Shown: positions 22,540-34,545, counted from the first letter of the stretch. The stretch is DNA of 64,000 nt from Incurvaria masculella (GCA_946894095.1 OX335644.1:7173595-7237594); one strand, 5' to 3'. Translations and numbers: made by a program. The notes: a model not told the origin generated them from the sequence alone.

Positions 22540-22915
22540 CTCACATATAGCGCTCGTGGTGTATGGGTTGGTTTTATAACCTCTCCCACGAAAGGGACTA
22601 GCCTTTCATGCGAGAGGTTCAACTCCTCGCCGGACTTGCTTTTCATGCGAGAGGTTATCATGGCTTTAACTCTTCGCCCCGGTCATGCACCACTTTACTT
22701 CCCTCTTCTCAGTTGCATAAGTGCATTTCCTTACGAATGCGAGCTGTTTCATGGTTCGGAACCGATGTCCCTCTCCCTACTAGGTGTGAGGGTTAAATCC
22801 GCCCGGGTTGGTACCATTACATTGGATGATACTATGGTCGAAGCGGCAATAAAACATTTTCCGTGCTCATAAAGCGAAGGTCCTGGCATGCCACCTAATT
22901 CCTTCGGGGAATGTG
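22540..22915 (+). mobile_element. SINE copy with altered, partly duplicated tRNA-like head (family S)
   Basis: The body is standard (TACTAGGTGTGAGGGTTAAA, GGGTTGGTACCATTACATTG, CGAAGCGGCAATAAAACATT, GCGAAGGTCCTGGCATGCCA). The head carries TTTCATGCGAGAGGTT twice (about 22606-22621 and 22641-22656), as if part of a tRNA-like module was duplicated. Confidence 0.65.
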
Positions 22916-22920
22916 GTATA

Positions 22921-23145
22921 TTGTATTGTTGTATTGTTTATTCATCATCCATAGACAGTACGCTGCACTCGGATTTGTCATATTTTAGCATTGGCCATTT
23001 CAGCAAAACAAAACACAGCGAAGAAGAACTGGAAAGAAACTCCGCTGTTTTTTTTTCAACGTCCACTTAGTCTAAGTTTACAAAAATGTTTGTCAATTAT
23101 TTTAACAAAAACATAGGTAAAACACTAAATTCACATGAATACACA
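22921..23145 (-). repeat. dispersed repeat F, copy 2 (probable LINE 3' end)
   Basis: TTGTATTGTTGTATTGTTTA then TTCATCATCCATAGACAGTA, ACTCGGATTTGTCATATTTT and ACACAGCGAAGAAGAACTGG. It closely matches 58198-58410. Read on the minus strand it would end in a TACAA-type microsatellite, typical of some LINE 3' ends. Confidence 0.65.
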
Positions 23146-23604
23146 AAATTTACAATCCATGCCGTATGCAACAGTTCATGACTAATATAATTTTATTTGC
23201 AAAGACTATCCCCTCCAACTAATATGTTGCCAATTGGAGCAGGCCAGTCCCCACAAACAGCACCCGTTCACGAGCATCACGCCGGGCACAGCCATTACCT
23301 CTTTCAACCATATTTTAGGGAACGAGATAACCCGAGATTAGGGTCACCGTAAACAAGGACCTTTAAGCGATGCACTGCTCCGGTGGCAACACAACACTGT
23401 GAAACACTTGCACATTAGGTTTTAATACTATAAGTTTTGTCATAAACTACTACTCTCAGCTGTTCACATAGTTACATATCCCTTTAAATGCTAGCACCTA
23501 CAGAAAATTAAGAGTATAATGGTTTGAGAGCAGCCCTATCAATAAAGTAATAATAGATTCCTATATGAGATTTTGGACAATACCGAGAAACTAATAAAGT
23601 AATA

Positions 23605-23675
23605 GTATTGGGCTAATATCATGACGATAGTTGTGTGGTATTAGCCAACCATGTGAGGTTCCATTTAAAAAAGAG
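23605..23675 (+). mobile_element. SINE tail remnant (family S)
   Basis: TATTGGGCTAATATCATGAC and GGTATTAGCCAACCATGTGA followed by a short A run. Confidence 0.6.
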
Positions 23676-24249
23676 TTTGAATTCCTTACTGAACCCGAGC
23701 CTACATACTCGTAGTATTAAAAACCTCACGGTGCTCTTATTTTTACGGCTATGTATTGGTTTACATCATAAAACATGGAGATGCTTTGAATGCTAACTTG
23801 AGCCAAGTACTCGTGACATAGTTATGTGGCAATTTACCTGCTTATCTGCTCCAAGGTGATATATTTATGGGAAATGAAGCTACGACTCGAAAGCACCGCA
23901 TCGATTTATGTCTACTTTTTATAATGTATCACTTTGATAAAACAATTTTACTCTCTACAACTGTAACGATGGTTCTGCTTTGCACTTAGTTTATTCGCGC
24001 AACTCAACATTTCCTGTTGTTTTTTGTTGTTGTTTTTGGGTGGTCGGATTCCCGATTCGGCTTGTACCCCTCGGATAATTAAGAGTCTTCATATCCTTTA
24101 ATTGGTGGAAAGAATCAAGCTTTACGTAGATACGAACCGCATCAATAGTAGGTAAAAGTAAGTTAGTATCCGATGGGCTCGCAGAAAGACTTGCGCCGGA
24201 CTTTGGATATTAAGAGTTCAGTTAATTAGAGTCAGTGGTTTCAGCATTC

Positions 24250-24510
24250 AGATCTTCAAGAACCTACCTGTGTCCTGCAGGACTATTCCTAGCATTCAGT
24301 AATAAAGAATCAGGAAGCCTGAATCTAGAAAACAGTTTTTGTAGCGGTTTTCAAAGCGATTTTCTTGACGAAAATATTCCAGAGCATAATTTTTTTAATC
24401 AATCAAGGTTTGCCGTAGAAAAATTAGCGTTTAAAAGCGCTATAAAAGCTGTCTTCTACACTCAGGATTCCTGATTCCTGATTACTGAATGCCAGGAATA
24501 GAGCTGCAGC
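24250..24510. mobile_element. foldback element about 250 bp
   Basis: TATTCCTAGCATTCAGTAAT at about 24284-24303 pairs with ATTACTGAATGCCAGGAATA at about 24481-24500. Pairing continues inward (AGAATCAGGAAGCCT against the ATTCCTGATTCCTG repeat) and weakly outward. It is non-coding despite a 79-codon frame through it. Confidence 0.6.
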
Positions 24511-24904
24511 ATATCGTTCTTCCAGTAGCTGCGCTGCTCTCGAAAGGCTCCGATAAGAATCGCAGATGTGTCGCTCCTACACGGTACTTACTGTACCCGC
24601 AGTCACGACTTCAACGCGGCCGACTCACGTAATATCGTTTGCGAGCTCACTCCTATCGGAGATGATGAAAATGTCAAACAACACCACATTACCGCGGCGA
24701 CAGTGCCGGGACTCGAAGCCGTGACTCTCGGATCAGCGGCGACCGAAGTTTTTATTTGCCCACCTTTATAATCTTATCGTTTCGAGCTTTAGATATCAGA
24801 TCCAAAATTGAAGAGCCCGCGCTGTCCCCTATAGGATTTCCTTGACCTAACCTGGGCGACATTGATTGCTACGCAGTAGACAGAACGGCGCTAGCAGGCA
24901 CACC

Positions 24905-25015
24905 TTGAACTGGACAAAATCACGGACAATTTTCATTACGGTTTCGACCACAAACCCGAGCGGGATTTACTTTACCATCACGTAAGGAAAGCTGCCATTC
25001 AACCCAAAATTTTGG
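24905..25015 (-). mobile_element. SINE fragment (family S)
   Basis: GGACAATTTTCATTACGGTT, CGACCACAAACCCGAGCGGG and TTTACTTTACCATCACGTAA match the mid body in minus orientation. Confidence 0.6.
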
Positions 25016-25084
25016 AATTCTCACCACGAACGACAAAAACACGTTCACCTATATAAAATGTTCATCTGGCCTTACAAAAAAGTT

Positions 25085-25325
25085 TAGTATTTTATTGAGA
25101 CCTAGCTGAGGTACCTGGCTCCGGTCGGGTCAATGTCTTTCGGACTGATGTCGGGCCGAATTATTACCTGGATATTATATGAGTTCCCTATACAAACATT
25201 CATCCCCTATTTAGCCCCCTTCGATTTTAATGTTGACTACAAAATCTCTATACCGAAATTTATCAAAATTGGTTTTCATACCGACAGAGTTACTTTCGAA
25301 TGATAATATTAGTATGGTCACTTTT
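25085..25325 (+). repeat. dispersed repeat I, copy 1
   Basis: GGACTGATGTCGGGCCGAAT and GGGTCAATGTC are shared with 61555-61805, and both end near ATAATA.TAGTATGG. The TCAAAATTGGTTTTCATACC part resembles the ending of a common lepidopteran retroelement tail also seen at 44528-44612. Confidence 0.55.
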
Positions 25326-25984
25326 GGTCAGGTGGTCGAAATAAATTTCGAATAATTCAATAAAGTTCATGCGACCAGGTTCGGCAAAATGATCGAGAAA
25401 ATATTATAATGAGAAAAAAAAGAACAAGTCTTGCGGCCTCCGCCTCCAACATCTGGAATTATACAGTATGAAAACATTATCAAGCCGTTTCTGGAATGAC
25501 TGTGGTAGTGGGAATAGAGGTAGGTAAGGCTGCCAAGTGTTAAAAGGAATAACAAAGCAGGGGAGGATAGTTTTCGCAATGGGTTGGCTAAGTATGTACT
25601 GTTTTAAGAACGGAATAGTACGCAGAAGGAAAAATATTCTTATAAGTACATTTTAGTTTTTTTTATTACCTTATTCACATTCACGCAAGATCGACATCGA
25701 TTCCAATCGCGATTCCTATTTTCGACGCGAGAATTCCTTGTGTTACGTGTTGACAGCGTAGGCTCTGTGTGTACTGCGATGATATCATGTCTTGTTCTCG
25801 CGCCGTGGCGGTACCAGTTCATTAGTTACGGCGGCGAAGCCTCATCGCCGAACACACGTGTCTATACAGGTACAGGATGTCCCCGGTCGGGCATGGACTA
25901 TTGAAATAATATTTAAGTTTTTTTATATAACTGAACCTCCTTTGTGGGGTTCTGCCCCTAAAAAGAAGACGATTGGGCCCATTG

Positions 25985-26275
25985 CATTTCTTTCCTCGCA
26001 TGCACGACGAAGGGATTCGAGGTTTGGATTCCGCGTCAAACTTCTTTACTTGCTAGGTGGTAAGGTAAATCCCGCCCAGGTTGGTACCATCGCATTGAAT
26101 AAACGACGTTCGAAGCCGCAATTAAAGTTGTCGCGTGTTTTCCATCTAGTTCGGTGTAGCTGTGTAATAAAAGTAAGGTCCTGGCATGGCACCTAGTTCC
26201 CATGAAGTGTGAACTAGGTTACACCAAACATTACAGAAAGTGTGGTATTAGCCATCCATGTCCAGTCATATAAGA
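25985..26275 (+). mobile_element. SINE copy (family S)
   Basis: TTGCTAGGTGGTAAGGTAAA, AGGTTGGTACCATCGCATTG, AAGTAAGGTCCTGGCATGGC, GGTATTAGCCATCCATGTCC and a diverged tail. A 134-codon plus frame running into it is a shadow. Confidence 0.75.
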
Positions 26276-26435
26276 AATCCGAGTAAGTTGCAACCTACAG
26301 CTACTCAAATATCACACGTTCACCCCCAGAACCCGATCGCATCTAGTGCATAACATTAAAATAAATGTCAACGTTTGATTAAACACTTAAATTTTTAGGG
26401 AAAGTATGCAAGGGCGTTAATTCAACTCCGTGCTG

Positions 26436-26497
26436 GTCACTAAAAGTGACGTGTTTGAACAAGGACTAACTCAGACCTCTTTTCCTATAATCGGGGC
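26436..26497. mobile_element. partial MITE of family K
   Basis: CACTAAAAGTGACGTGTTTG and the terminus TCGGGGC before TTA (26498-26500) match the left half of 21153-21311 in reverse orientation. The other end is lost. Confidence 0.55.
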
Positions 26498-26689
26498 TTA
26501 GTCACTTCCATCTATGCCGGTAGACGTAAAAATATGTGTAAACCGTATTTCCATTCCAAGTAATACTTACTCAAGGTCGCGACTATTTATGTAAATAAAA
26601 TGTATAATCGCTATGTGCTTTACAATAAAAATTACGCATAATGGAATTACGACTTTTCCATAAAATGAAATGCCAATGTCGAGGTTGAC

Positions 26690-26830
26690 AGCTCGTCGCC
26701 TGCGCAGCGGCCTCCGACCTCGCCTCCCGCGCTTCCCGCTCACCGCCGCTACAGACACCACCACCCCGCCCCGCCCCGCGCCGCGCCGTGAGGAGCGCGA
26801 CCTTGTCTTCTGTCAACACGATCGACGCTG
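26690..26830. other. CpG-rich patch, function unknown
   Basis: A GC-rich block in the first intron, opening Arg-rich frames on both strands. It could be an alternative promoter or exon. No splice site strong enough to choose was found. Confidence 0.25.
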
Positions 26831-27034
26831 TCACATGTGGTCACATCTTTGCATTAGCTATTGTGCATTTCGTAACGGGTGGAAAGAAAGAAAGAAGAAA
26901 TAAAGACACCCATTCGTTGGTGTTATTGATGCAATTGTCATCAATTTATCTAACTCATGAAGACATTTAGAAAACGCTTTAGGTCTTTTCACAAAACAAA
27001 ACGATTATAAATTAGAAAAATATCCTATACATAT

Positions 27035-27175
27035 AATCGATCCTGCTCACAAAATTTCACGAGTATCGGTTGGGAAATGCGACCTGTAGAGGTGAACAGC
27101 TGGACAGCCGGACCGACATACAAAATTATTTTTGCCCAAGCTGAAACGGAGACGCTTCGCGCGGCTCGGTCAAAA
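27035..27175 (+). repeat. dispersed repeat E, copy 1
   Basis: AAAATTTCACGAGTATCGGT, GCGACCTGTAGAGGTGAACA and GAAACGGAGACGCTTCGCGC. Two further copies lie at 28605-28700 and 28745-28908. Confidence 0.6.
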
Positions 27176-28180
27176 AACCGGGTTTAAGATTTATTGAAAC
27201 TTGAAATAATGCGCAACATCCAGTTGAGAAATCGGTTCTAATCAATGTTACATTGAAAATAGCTTATAATTGGTCGATCGTCGATTTCCTAAACGCTGAG
27301 CAAGTTTATTGACGTTTTAACATGCGCTTGCAAATTCATAGACCGCGCTTGAAATTAAGAAATGTGCCAAACGCAGAATAGCCTAGTGGGTATTTTTATA
27401 TGTGGCCTTTTGTTCCCATCTGGAAATTAATGGCAGGGCACAATCACTAAGAATAGTTTAAATCAGATGTTATTTCGTGCAGACATGCGTACTCAAAGCA
27501 TTTTTAATTTTGGATATTGTAAAAAAGCTCATTTTTGTAGGTATTTTTATTTCCACGTTTTCTAACTTTATTTTACCGAATTAAAAATGTTAATCGAAAT
27601 TTCAGAAAATTTCCTCAAAAATTAAACGGTACCTGAAAAGACGATCACGACAAGAAGATAACGAAATGGGCTGAGTGTGTAACGGGGTTTGTGTGTGTGT
27701 GTACAGAAGAAGACAAAATTGACAATACACTTGCCAGAACATCTAAGCTTGACCTCTTGGAAAACCCCTACGGTTTTATGATTTTCGGACAAAAGACTGC
27801 TGCAGAAAATGTATTTATTCTCTGACCTTGTGTCAAGATTTGTTTGGAACAAGTTGTTTAATTTTATAATTCATAAGAGGTCATAAACCGTAAAATATTT
27901 TCTATAATATCACATCTAGTAAGTTAGCACAGAACGTGAGGTAAACTTAATTTATATGTTTAGGAAATTTTAACGAAGTACCTAGTAAGTAGTTGATTGA
28001 GTTTACAATGTAAAATAAAGGAGAATACTTAAGGAAATAAAATTTTTGTCTTGAAATATTAAAAGGTTAAATGGATTGGCCATCAATACTTTATAATTTG
28101 TAGGAACGTTCAATAAATTGGATGTATGCATGCTTGTAGGGAACACAATTAACTCTAGCTGTAGACCTGGTAAGTCTTAA
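27176..28180. other. intronic stretch, no gene recognised
   Basis: AT-rich; a short GT run at about 27691-27701. No exon was recognised. Confidence 0.35.
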
Positions 28181-28541
28181 GGATGTTCCGACCCATACAA
28201 TGTTTTTTTTACACAGAACGCAAAAAGTATTGCACTTTAAGGCACGAATTCGTCAAAAATATTAAATATAGCCATAGTAGTTGCAGCGAAAACATATTCA
28301 CAATTTCAGGTTTAATGGTTTCGTTGTAATTGCCGATTAGAAGTTTAACACCGTTAGATGGCGCTGTTAAATAAAAATCGTATTTAAATAAATTGTAACA
28401 AAACCAATAACCCTGAAATTGTGAAATTGTTTTCGCGGCAAGTAATATGACTATATTAAACTTTTATTATTAATTCGTGGCTTAAAGTGCAATAATTTTT
28501 GCGTTATGTGTGCAAACAACTTTATATGGGTCGGAACAGCC
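28181..28541. mobile_element. 361-bp foldback MITE with TTAA target duplication (family Q), copy 1
   Basis: TTAA flanks both ends (28177-28180 and 28542-28545). Long inverted arms include GTTCCGACCCATA, AAAAAGTATTGCACTTTAAG, GCAGCGAAAACA and ACAATTTCAGG with their complements. TTAA duplication suggests piggyBac-type mobilisation. An inverted second copy is at 42741-43092. Confidence 0.75.
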
Positions 28542-28604
28542 TTAAAGACTTTTGCACATTTGACATTTTTGAAAATAAAAAAAGAATGATATTTTTTAAG
28601 AACT

Positions 28605-28908
28605 GGTTTGATTCTATAAAATTATTAAACCAGCTCACAAAATTTCTCGAGAATTAGTTGAGAAATTCGACCTGTAGAGGAGAACAGCCGGACGTACCCA
28701 ACGTTTGAACATTTTCCAAAATTACTCCGCTATTACATTTTATCCCTATTAAAAAGCTCTATAAACAATCTCTATAAATCGAACCTGCTTACAAAATTTA
28801 ACGACAATCGGTTGAAAAATGAGGCCTATATAGGAGAACAGCTGGACGGACATACGAAAGTATTTTTGCCCAATCTTGAAACGGACACCTTCGCTACGCT
28901 CGGTTAAT
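28605..28908 (+). repeat. dispersed repeat E, copies 2 and 3 in tandem
   Basis: A partial copy (CTCACAAAATTTCTCGAGAA ... GGAGAACAGCCGGACG) is followed by a fuller one ending GACACCTTCGCTACGCTCGG. Both match 27035-27175. Confidence 0.55.
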
Positions 28909-29809
28909 TACTGAACTAATAATTAAGCAAGCAAAGCGAAATTATTTTAGTTTTAACAATAATACGAATGCTTATTAAATCATTCAAACTGCTTCCGGAT
29001 ACTGCTAGGATTTCCTTTGTTAATCTTACCTAATTGACCGTTAAGTAGACACCGAGGAATGCAGTATCGTGAAGGGAAGTATACATCACGTAACGTCCAT
29101 CGCAACGGTTCATTAACTTTACAGCACACGATCAATGCTGTTTCGATAACATTTGAAAGTATGTGTATAATTTATTGGCGGCCATTTAAAGTTTATGGAC
29201 TGAACATTTCATGAGGCCCTTGCCTCGGAGTTTATTGTTTTATGTCGTGTTAGGTCAATGTTTCATGCACGACATTTTTGTATCCTTCGTATAATTCCGT
29301 ATCATATTAATTTAAGAATAAATTATCCAACGAAAATTGCACGGCACCACATTAAACGCAGGGACGTATATATTATCCTCATCAATGAATGTTAAAGAAA
29401 TAGTTATTTAATGAATTTTAAGAGAAAACGCTTCAATATGCCGATTATTTTTTTACATTAGTGTGGTCATTAATTATCTTATCTTACTTTTTTATTTCGA
29501 AATAAAGTCTATTGGATTTTAAGATGTATCCTTGTTTTGTAAAAACTATTATTTGATTAAGTTAATATCATGAAACGGACTCACGACCTCCCAAAATCTC
29601 GAGGATGAGTAAAAATATATCACAATCATATTTTTTTTTCTCAATTTATTAAAAAAAAACTGACATTGAGACCTTCGTTTGTTTACGCCGGTTACGATCT
29701 TCGTTGAAAAGGGCGTAAACTGGCGAACTTTTAAAAAGAAAAAGAACCTCTCAATTACTATCAATTTTCTTAAAAAGAAATTAAGAAATTAAGTTTCTGG
29801 AATATTCCC
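28909..29809. other. intronic stretch, no gene recognised
   Basis: AT-rich and without recognisable repeats or exons. Confidence 0.35.
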
Positions 29810-29813
29810 TTAA

Positions 29814-30177
29814 GGTCGGCCCGTAAGCATCAGAAAATTTCGCCTCCCATACAAACGTAGTTTACTAATAATTTACGAAACACTGTTCCAATTTACTCGA
29901 TATTTGTTATCTAATATCCGGCAACAAATATCTGTGTCTGCATGGCTTTGTTTTTTCGGTGAATGTATCCAGGATCAAACGTGAGAGAAAACTAATATAC
30001 TATAGATATTTACTTTTTGCTCTAATTTTATTCGGTTTCGAATAAAAAAAAAAAGTGTATACACAGATATGTTTTGCCTGATATTAGATAACAAATATCA
30101 ATTCAATTGAAACAGTGGTTTTTAAATAATTAGTAATCTACGTTTGTATGTAAGCTATGCTCGATTACGGGCCATTC
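29814..30177. mobile_element. 364-bp foldback MITE with TTAA target duplication
   Basis: TTAA at 29810-29813 and 30178-30181. Outer ends GGTCGGCCCGTAA and TTACGGGCCATTC are inverted. Inner arms TTTGTTATCTAATATCCGGC and CTGATATTAGATAACAAATA also pair. It has no coding capacity and is similar in size to family Q but different in sequence. Confidence 0.7.
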
Positions 30178-31239
30178 TTAAGTTCTCGGGAATTTGGGTT
30201 TTCATGGTGTTAACTTCTGTAAATGATATTTTTTCTAAAACAAGGAAACACTTTAAAATTTAATTTATTTTATTTCCTGCTGACAAAATCAAAAACAAAA
30301 ACGTTACAAGGGCTTATTTAAAGAAGGTGTTTTTACTTTACTTTTACCCCCCTTACACTTTCTATATATACGTGCCTGTTAAACAGTAGTTTTGTCAAAG
30401 AGGTTTTTATGACAATATTAATAATCCCTTCTACACTCAGAACAATGCCGAAACGTATGTCTGGCTGAATTCAGACTGAAAAGCAACCATCTTCAAGTTG
30501 CGAAGCTGTCAAAATAATACTAAATCAAAATCAATACGGAAACTTTGTTTGATAAACTCAATTTCGCATTCATATATTTGTATTGTATGTAATTACAAAT
30601 TGCATGTTATGCATGTTACTCGATATCTCCGCAAACTGTCAACCGATTTAATGAATTACTTTTCTCATTAATAGTGTATATCTCAGGGGTGGTCCACTCC
30701 TAAGGGTGAGAACTACTAAAAAGTGTGAAAACCATATAAAGCGCTGCGCGCGCATGCTAGGTCTATGATGAAAACAACAGTTTAAAAAAAATTTTACCGA
30801 CTCCAAAGCACTCTGGAGTAGAATGCGGTACAAAAGCACACCTGAAAGTGTATGATGGACCCCTTCGGTGCTTTTGAATCGCCTTCAACTTAAGGTTGCT
30901 TGGAGTCCGCTCAATGTTTTTTAAAACTGTTATTTCTTACAAATGTGTACCTTGGGAAGCCGTTTCACAATTTTTTTTAAATGGGTTAGTTTGAAACAGC
31001 CCTTCGTACCAAGAACATTAGATGTTTGTAGATACGGTCGTTTAGGTTCGAACGATTGTATCGACTTGGGTGAAACTTGGGGAATAATATTATATCAGGG
31101 ATCGGCACATATTTTTATAACCAGAATTCCATCCGACTCAAGTCTCGGGCAACGATTAGAAAATACTAATTAAGGTTCGCAAGAGTTACATGATTGTAAG
31201 AACACATATTCCAATTACATAGTACAATATTTGTCCGAC

Positions 31240-31530
31240 GTGGCTCAGTGCGGTAGCAGTGGGTTCTAAATGACTCAGCGACTGCGAGGCGGTGCCGTGC
31301 GGTGGAGCGGCGGCAGTGGACGGCCCTGCCGCGACGCCGCCGCCGCCGTGACCCCGCGGTGCTGCCTAAATACGGCAACCTGCCGCCGACGCACAACACT
31401 CGTCGGGACCACTTTCTTCGCGGCAGATTGACGGGGCCTTCATTGCCGATGGAGGAATTCGGGGCCCCGAGACAATGACGACCCGCTGTGTTGCCATAAG
31501 CGGCACTTTTTTGGCGCTCGTGGGCCGCTC
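31240..31530 (+). other. CpG-rich patch with box A-like motif, possible exon
   Basis: A GC-rich island just upstream of the first coding exon. One plus frame runs from an acceptor-like GGTAGCAG near 31252-31259 to a TGA at about 31474 (Arg-rich, then KYGNLPPTHNTRRDHF). However, TGGCTCAGTGCGGTAGCAG there also resembles a tRNA box A, and there is no polypyrimidine tract. I rate exon status as weak; a promoter or island role is equally likely. Confidence 0.2.
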
Positions 31531-31611
31531 GGCGATTTTATTGTAATGAGTTTCTTGATTTGGAAACCGGATATATGGGACACGAATCGATTATCTCTCT
31601 AGTTTCTTTTG

Positions 31612-31745
31612 TTAAGAACCAAGAATGCAAGATATACTTGGGATCGTAAATTAAGAACCAATTATGCATGAAATATTTGGGATCGTAACTTAAAAACCAA
31701 TAATGCAAGAAATATTTGGGATCAACCAACACCAATAATACAAAT
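31612..31745. repeat. 48-bp tandem repeat, about three copies
   Basis: Units share AAGAACCAAGAATGCAAGAT-type and ATATTTGGGATCGTAA-type sequence with a 48-bp period. On the minus strand this reads as a 16-residue repeat (WFL..DPKYF.H), giving a 65-codon frame that I consider incidental. Confidence 0.65.
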
Positions 31746-32052
31746 CCTTGGATCGTAAAGAGATCAAGCAGATGCCATCTGGTAAAGAGTGAGGGAATCT
31801 GAAGATTCCCTTACTCACGAGCGGAACCTCGTTGGATGAAACGTTTTGAACGTAGTCAATAAAGCCAAACCAAAGGTTAAGATTGTGCCGGCATGCTTCG
31901 TAGGTAAGCATACCACACCATACTGTTTCCACCCGCGCTTTCAGCTTAGCGAACCGATGTTTTAATCGAGCTGAAAGTTCGTTCGAGAATTTGATGCGTC
32001 GTCCATCTTCGTATAAGATAGGTAATAATGGATATGTTCGGCGTTGTTTCAG

Positions 32053-32188
32053 AGGGTGGACATGAGGTGCTGACAGGATGCCGAGCGCCGCCAGCCCGCT
32101 GCCCCGCGCCTCCGCCGCCGCCTCGCCCCCGCCTCCGCCAGACGCCCTCCTCGAGTATGACCCTGTCACGGAGCAAGCCCTGGCCAAC
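32053..32188 (+). CDS. host gene exon with candidate start codon
   Basis: The acceptor GCGTTGTTTCAG at 32051-32052 is good. The exon has a tiny upstream ORF (ATG at 32062, stop at 32071) and then ATG at 32078. From there 37 codons run to the donor GCCAAC|GTGAGT at 32189: an Ala/Pro-rich start (MPSAASPLPRASAAA) followed by an acidic, conserved-looking LLEYDPVTEQALAN. It ends in phase 0, matching the next exon at 34546. The Ala/Pro block could be a disordered N terminus. A minus-strand frame here (165 codons) is a shadow. The protein is not recognised. Confidence 0.5.
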
Positions 32189-32389
32189 GTGAGTGTTGCC
32201 CACAGAAATCAGAATTTCCGATTTCTGTGGTGTTGCCTATGTCGCGGGATGGATGCAATATCGGGGGACAAGTATCGTAGGAACTGTTTTGCTATGCCAG
32301 AGTCGAGATCTCCCTTGCACAGCCGATAAATCATCCCTTAGTTTGCCGACCCGATAGATACCAAAAGAGAAAGGAAGGCTGCTACAGGT
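32189..32389. other. start of intron
   Basis: AGAAATCAGAATTTCCGATT, a short palindrome at 32206-32225, follows the donor. Nothing else was recognised. Confidence 0.3.
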
Positions 32390-32640
32390 GGTTTTTTTAT
32401 GTAACTGGATATGGAAGGCCAACATATGGCATTCCCAAAATATTTTGCATGGAAAACCATATTTTCATCAAATGCGAAGGTACCAAATCGGGCGGGCTTG
32501 AACCCTTCCAGGGAACCTAGTTTTATATGGATTCCGAATCGAGGAACAGCATTTGTGACCATCTCAGAGAGAGAAAGAAAGTGATATATAAACGGGACGG
32601 GGATCGAACGTATGACCTCTCGCATACAAGGTTTGGTTTT
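32390..32640 (-). mobile_element. SINE copy with tRNA-like head, diverged (family S)
   Basis: Tail TTTTTTTATGTAACTGGATA, body GGTACCAAATCGGGCGGGCT, and on the minus strand a head with GAGAGGTCATACGTTCGATC (box B-like). Part of the body is deleted. Confidence 0.65.
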
Positions 32641-34545
32641 TACAGGTGTGGGTAGAATTTGGGTGCATCCTCTATCTATTTTGCGTTCAAAAACTTCAAC
32701 ACAGGTGCCGTATCCGAGTCCTAAGTAATGATTTCTGTCACGTTACCTACGGTTTGACTAATTTCGAGTTCGTAATAATATGCACTAAAAACTCTTCACC
32801 CGTGGAGGCCGAGTAGATGAGGTAATAATGTGCATACAATTAGTCATTATTTTTCTAATTGAATGCGCTAGATTATGCTAGACCTCATTGTCTCTGCCCA
32901 ACCAGTGGTGACTCACGTCCATGGCGCATCAGACTTGCGTTGCGCGCGAACTCACAACCTCCAGGTGTCTCGCTCTGCCGACGTGGTGGCAGCGATCCAT
33001 CAGCGTGGAGCTGATGGTAGCACCGTCTTCGGTAATGGAACTAAGGTTGACATTGCATTATGTAGGTCGCAGCGCACAATCAACTCGCACCAGTCCATCT
33101 TCAACTCAGCGCGGTTTTATAAGTCGTAAACTTCTAATAAAACCCCGTTTAATTTCGCGATCTTCAATCGACCAGCTCCAAAATGAACGGGTAAACGTAT
33201 TTTTTTTATATTGTTTTATGGATACATTCTCGGTCCTTAGACACGACCGCTTAAGAAATTATTTTCCATTGCTCTTAATCATGGATTCTAATGGATTTTC
33301 TTTTGCATAATCTAAGGATCCTATACTGACCTCTGATTCTCGTTCTCGTGATATCAGCTGTAGATAACATCTGTGTTTTCAGTCAATATTTTGGTGCAAC
33401 AATTTACACACCATCCCCCAATTATTTTTTGGCTTTTGACAATTATTAGCGAAATCACAAGCTATGTTCGCTTGTTTAAATAATCATATTTTACTATTGA
33501 ATTTTATATCAGGGTACGTGAAAAAATATTTACGTGCTGATATGTAAAAAAACACTTGGTTTTGACTACGTATAAATAGGTCTTGTTTTGTAATATGGTA
33601 CACATGACGAACCATAAAAATAAGCATTTTTTAAACAAAATTCCGTTGTTAAAAGAAACGAACATGTTAAAGAAAGTCTTTAATAAAGTCAATAATTTAT
33701 TGCATGATAATTTTTATTGGCAACATCGACATTATCGACGTCTGATTCCCTAGTGGTCCTAGAGGACCAGAAGTCAAAATGTTTTCTAAGCATGTAAATT
33801 ATGTATGTACATTACATGTATATTATGCAAACGAAAATACCCTGCTCTTTATGGCTAAAATGCACAATTGTACATTACAAATCCGTACGGGGTTTGCCAT
33901 AGACATGCAAATGATTGTGTAAATGTTAATAGGCCTCATAGGTCATGAAACGAAAATATTATTTTGAAACTAGTTAATTAAAATATGTGGAGGGCGAATG
34001 TAAAATAATCTAAGGCGATTCGATTTATTTTATACACAAATGTTTGCCAGCAATCGAGAAAATTTCCCGGCCGTTGTTTTTTTATTTGTTCATTTAGTAC
34101 GTGATACGGTTTGAAAACGAAAACCTCATTTTATTGAAGCGATACAAAATCGAACCTATGTCTAATTCTTTCCAGTAAAAACTAAATTTAAATATTTTTG
34201 GTAATAAGTAGTTGGATTCTCTTGTATTTTTCACCTGCAAATTTTATTTCCCTCTCAAATAGAAAATAAAAAAATCTGACGGGAAAATAGCAAACGATGC
34301 AGAAACGAATCTGAAGAAAGAATTCGCCTCCGGAACCTTCGATTTTTTTTTCAGGATGATTGCAGGTTGAATTAATTGTTTATTGAGCCGATGGAATAGT
34401 AAATCTTTAAATAAGTACGTGTATTGCCTTTCTATGCTAACAATAATGTGATCTACGTATCATAGATGCAATATTTGTTAACAACAAACTCGTTATGAAT
34501 TTGGGTCGTCCATTATTCTAATCCGAACGCGAGTTGTTGTTTTAG
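32641..34545. other. intron, no exon recognised
   Basis: Two overlapping plus frames of 84 and 129 codons (32875-33310) lack motifs and clear splice sites. The remainder is AT-rich. Confidence 0.35.

Noticed and set aside
31256..31474. Plus-strand frame ending in a stop as a terminal exon of the host gene
   Set aside because: The acceptor lacks a pyrimidine tract and the start looks like a tRNA box A; kept only as a low-confidence patch.
32875..33310. 84- and 129-codon overlapping frames
   Set aside because: No domain, no matching splice sites, and two frames open over the same bases.
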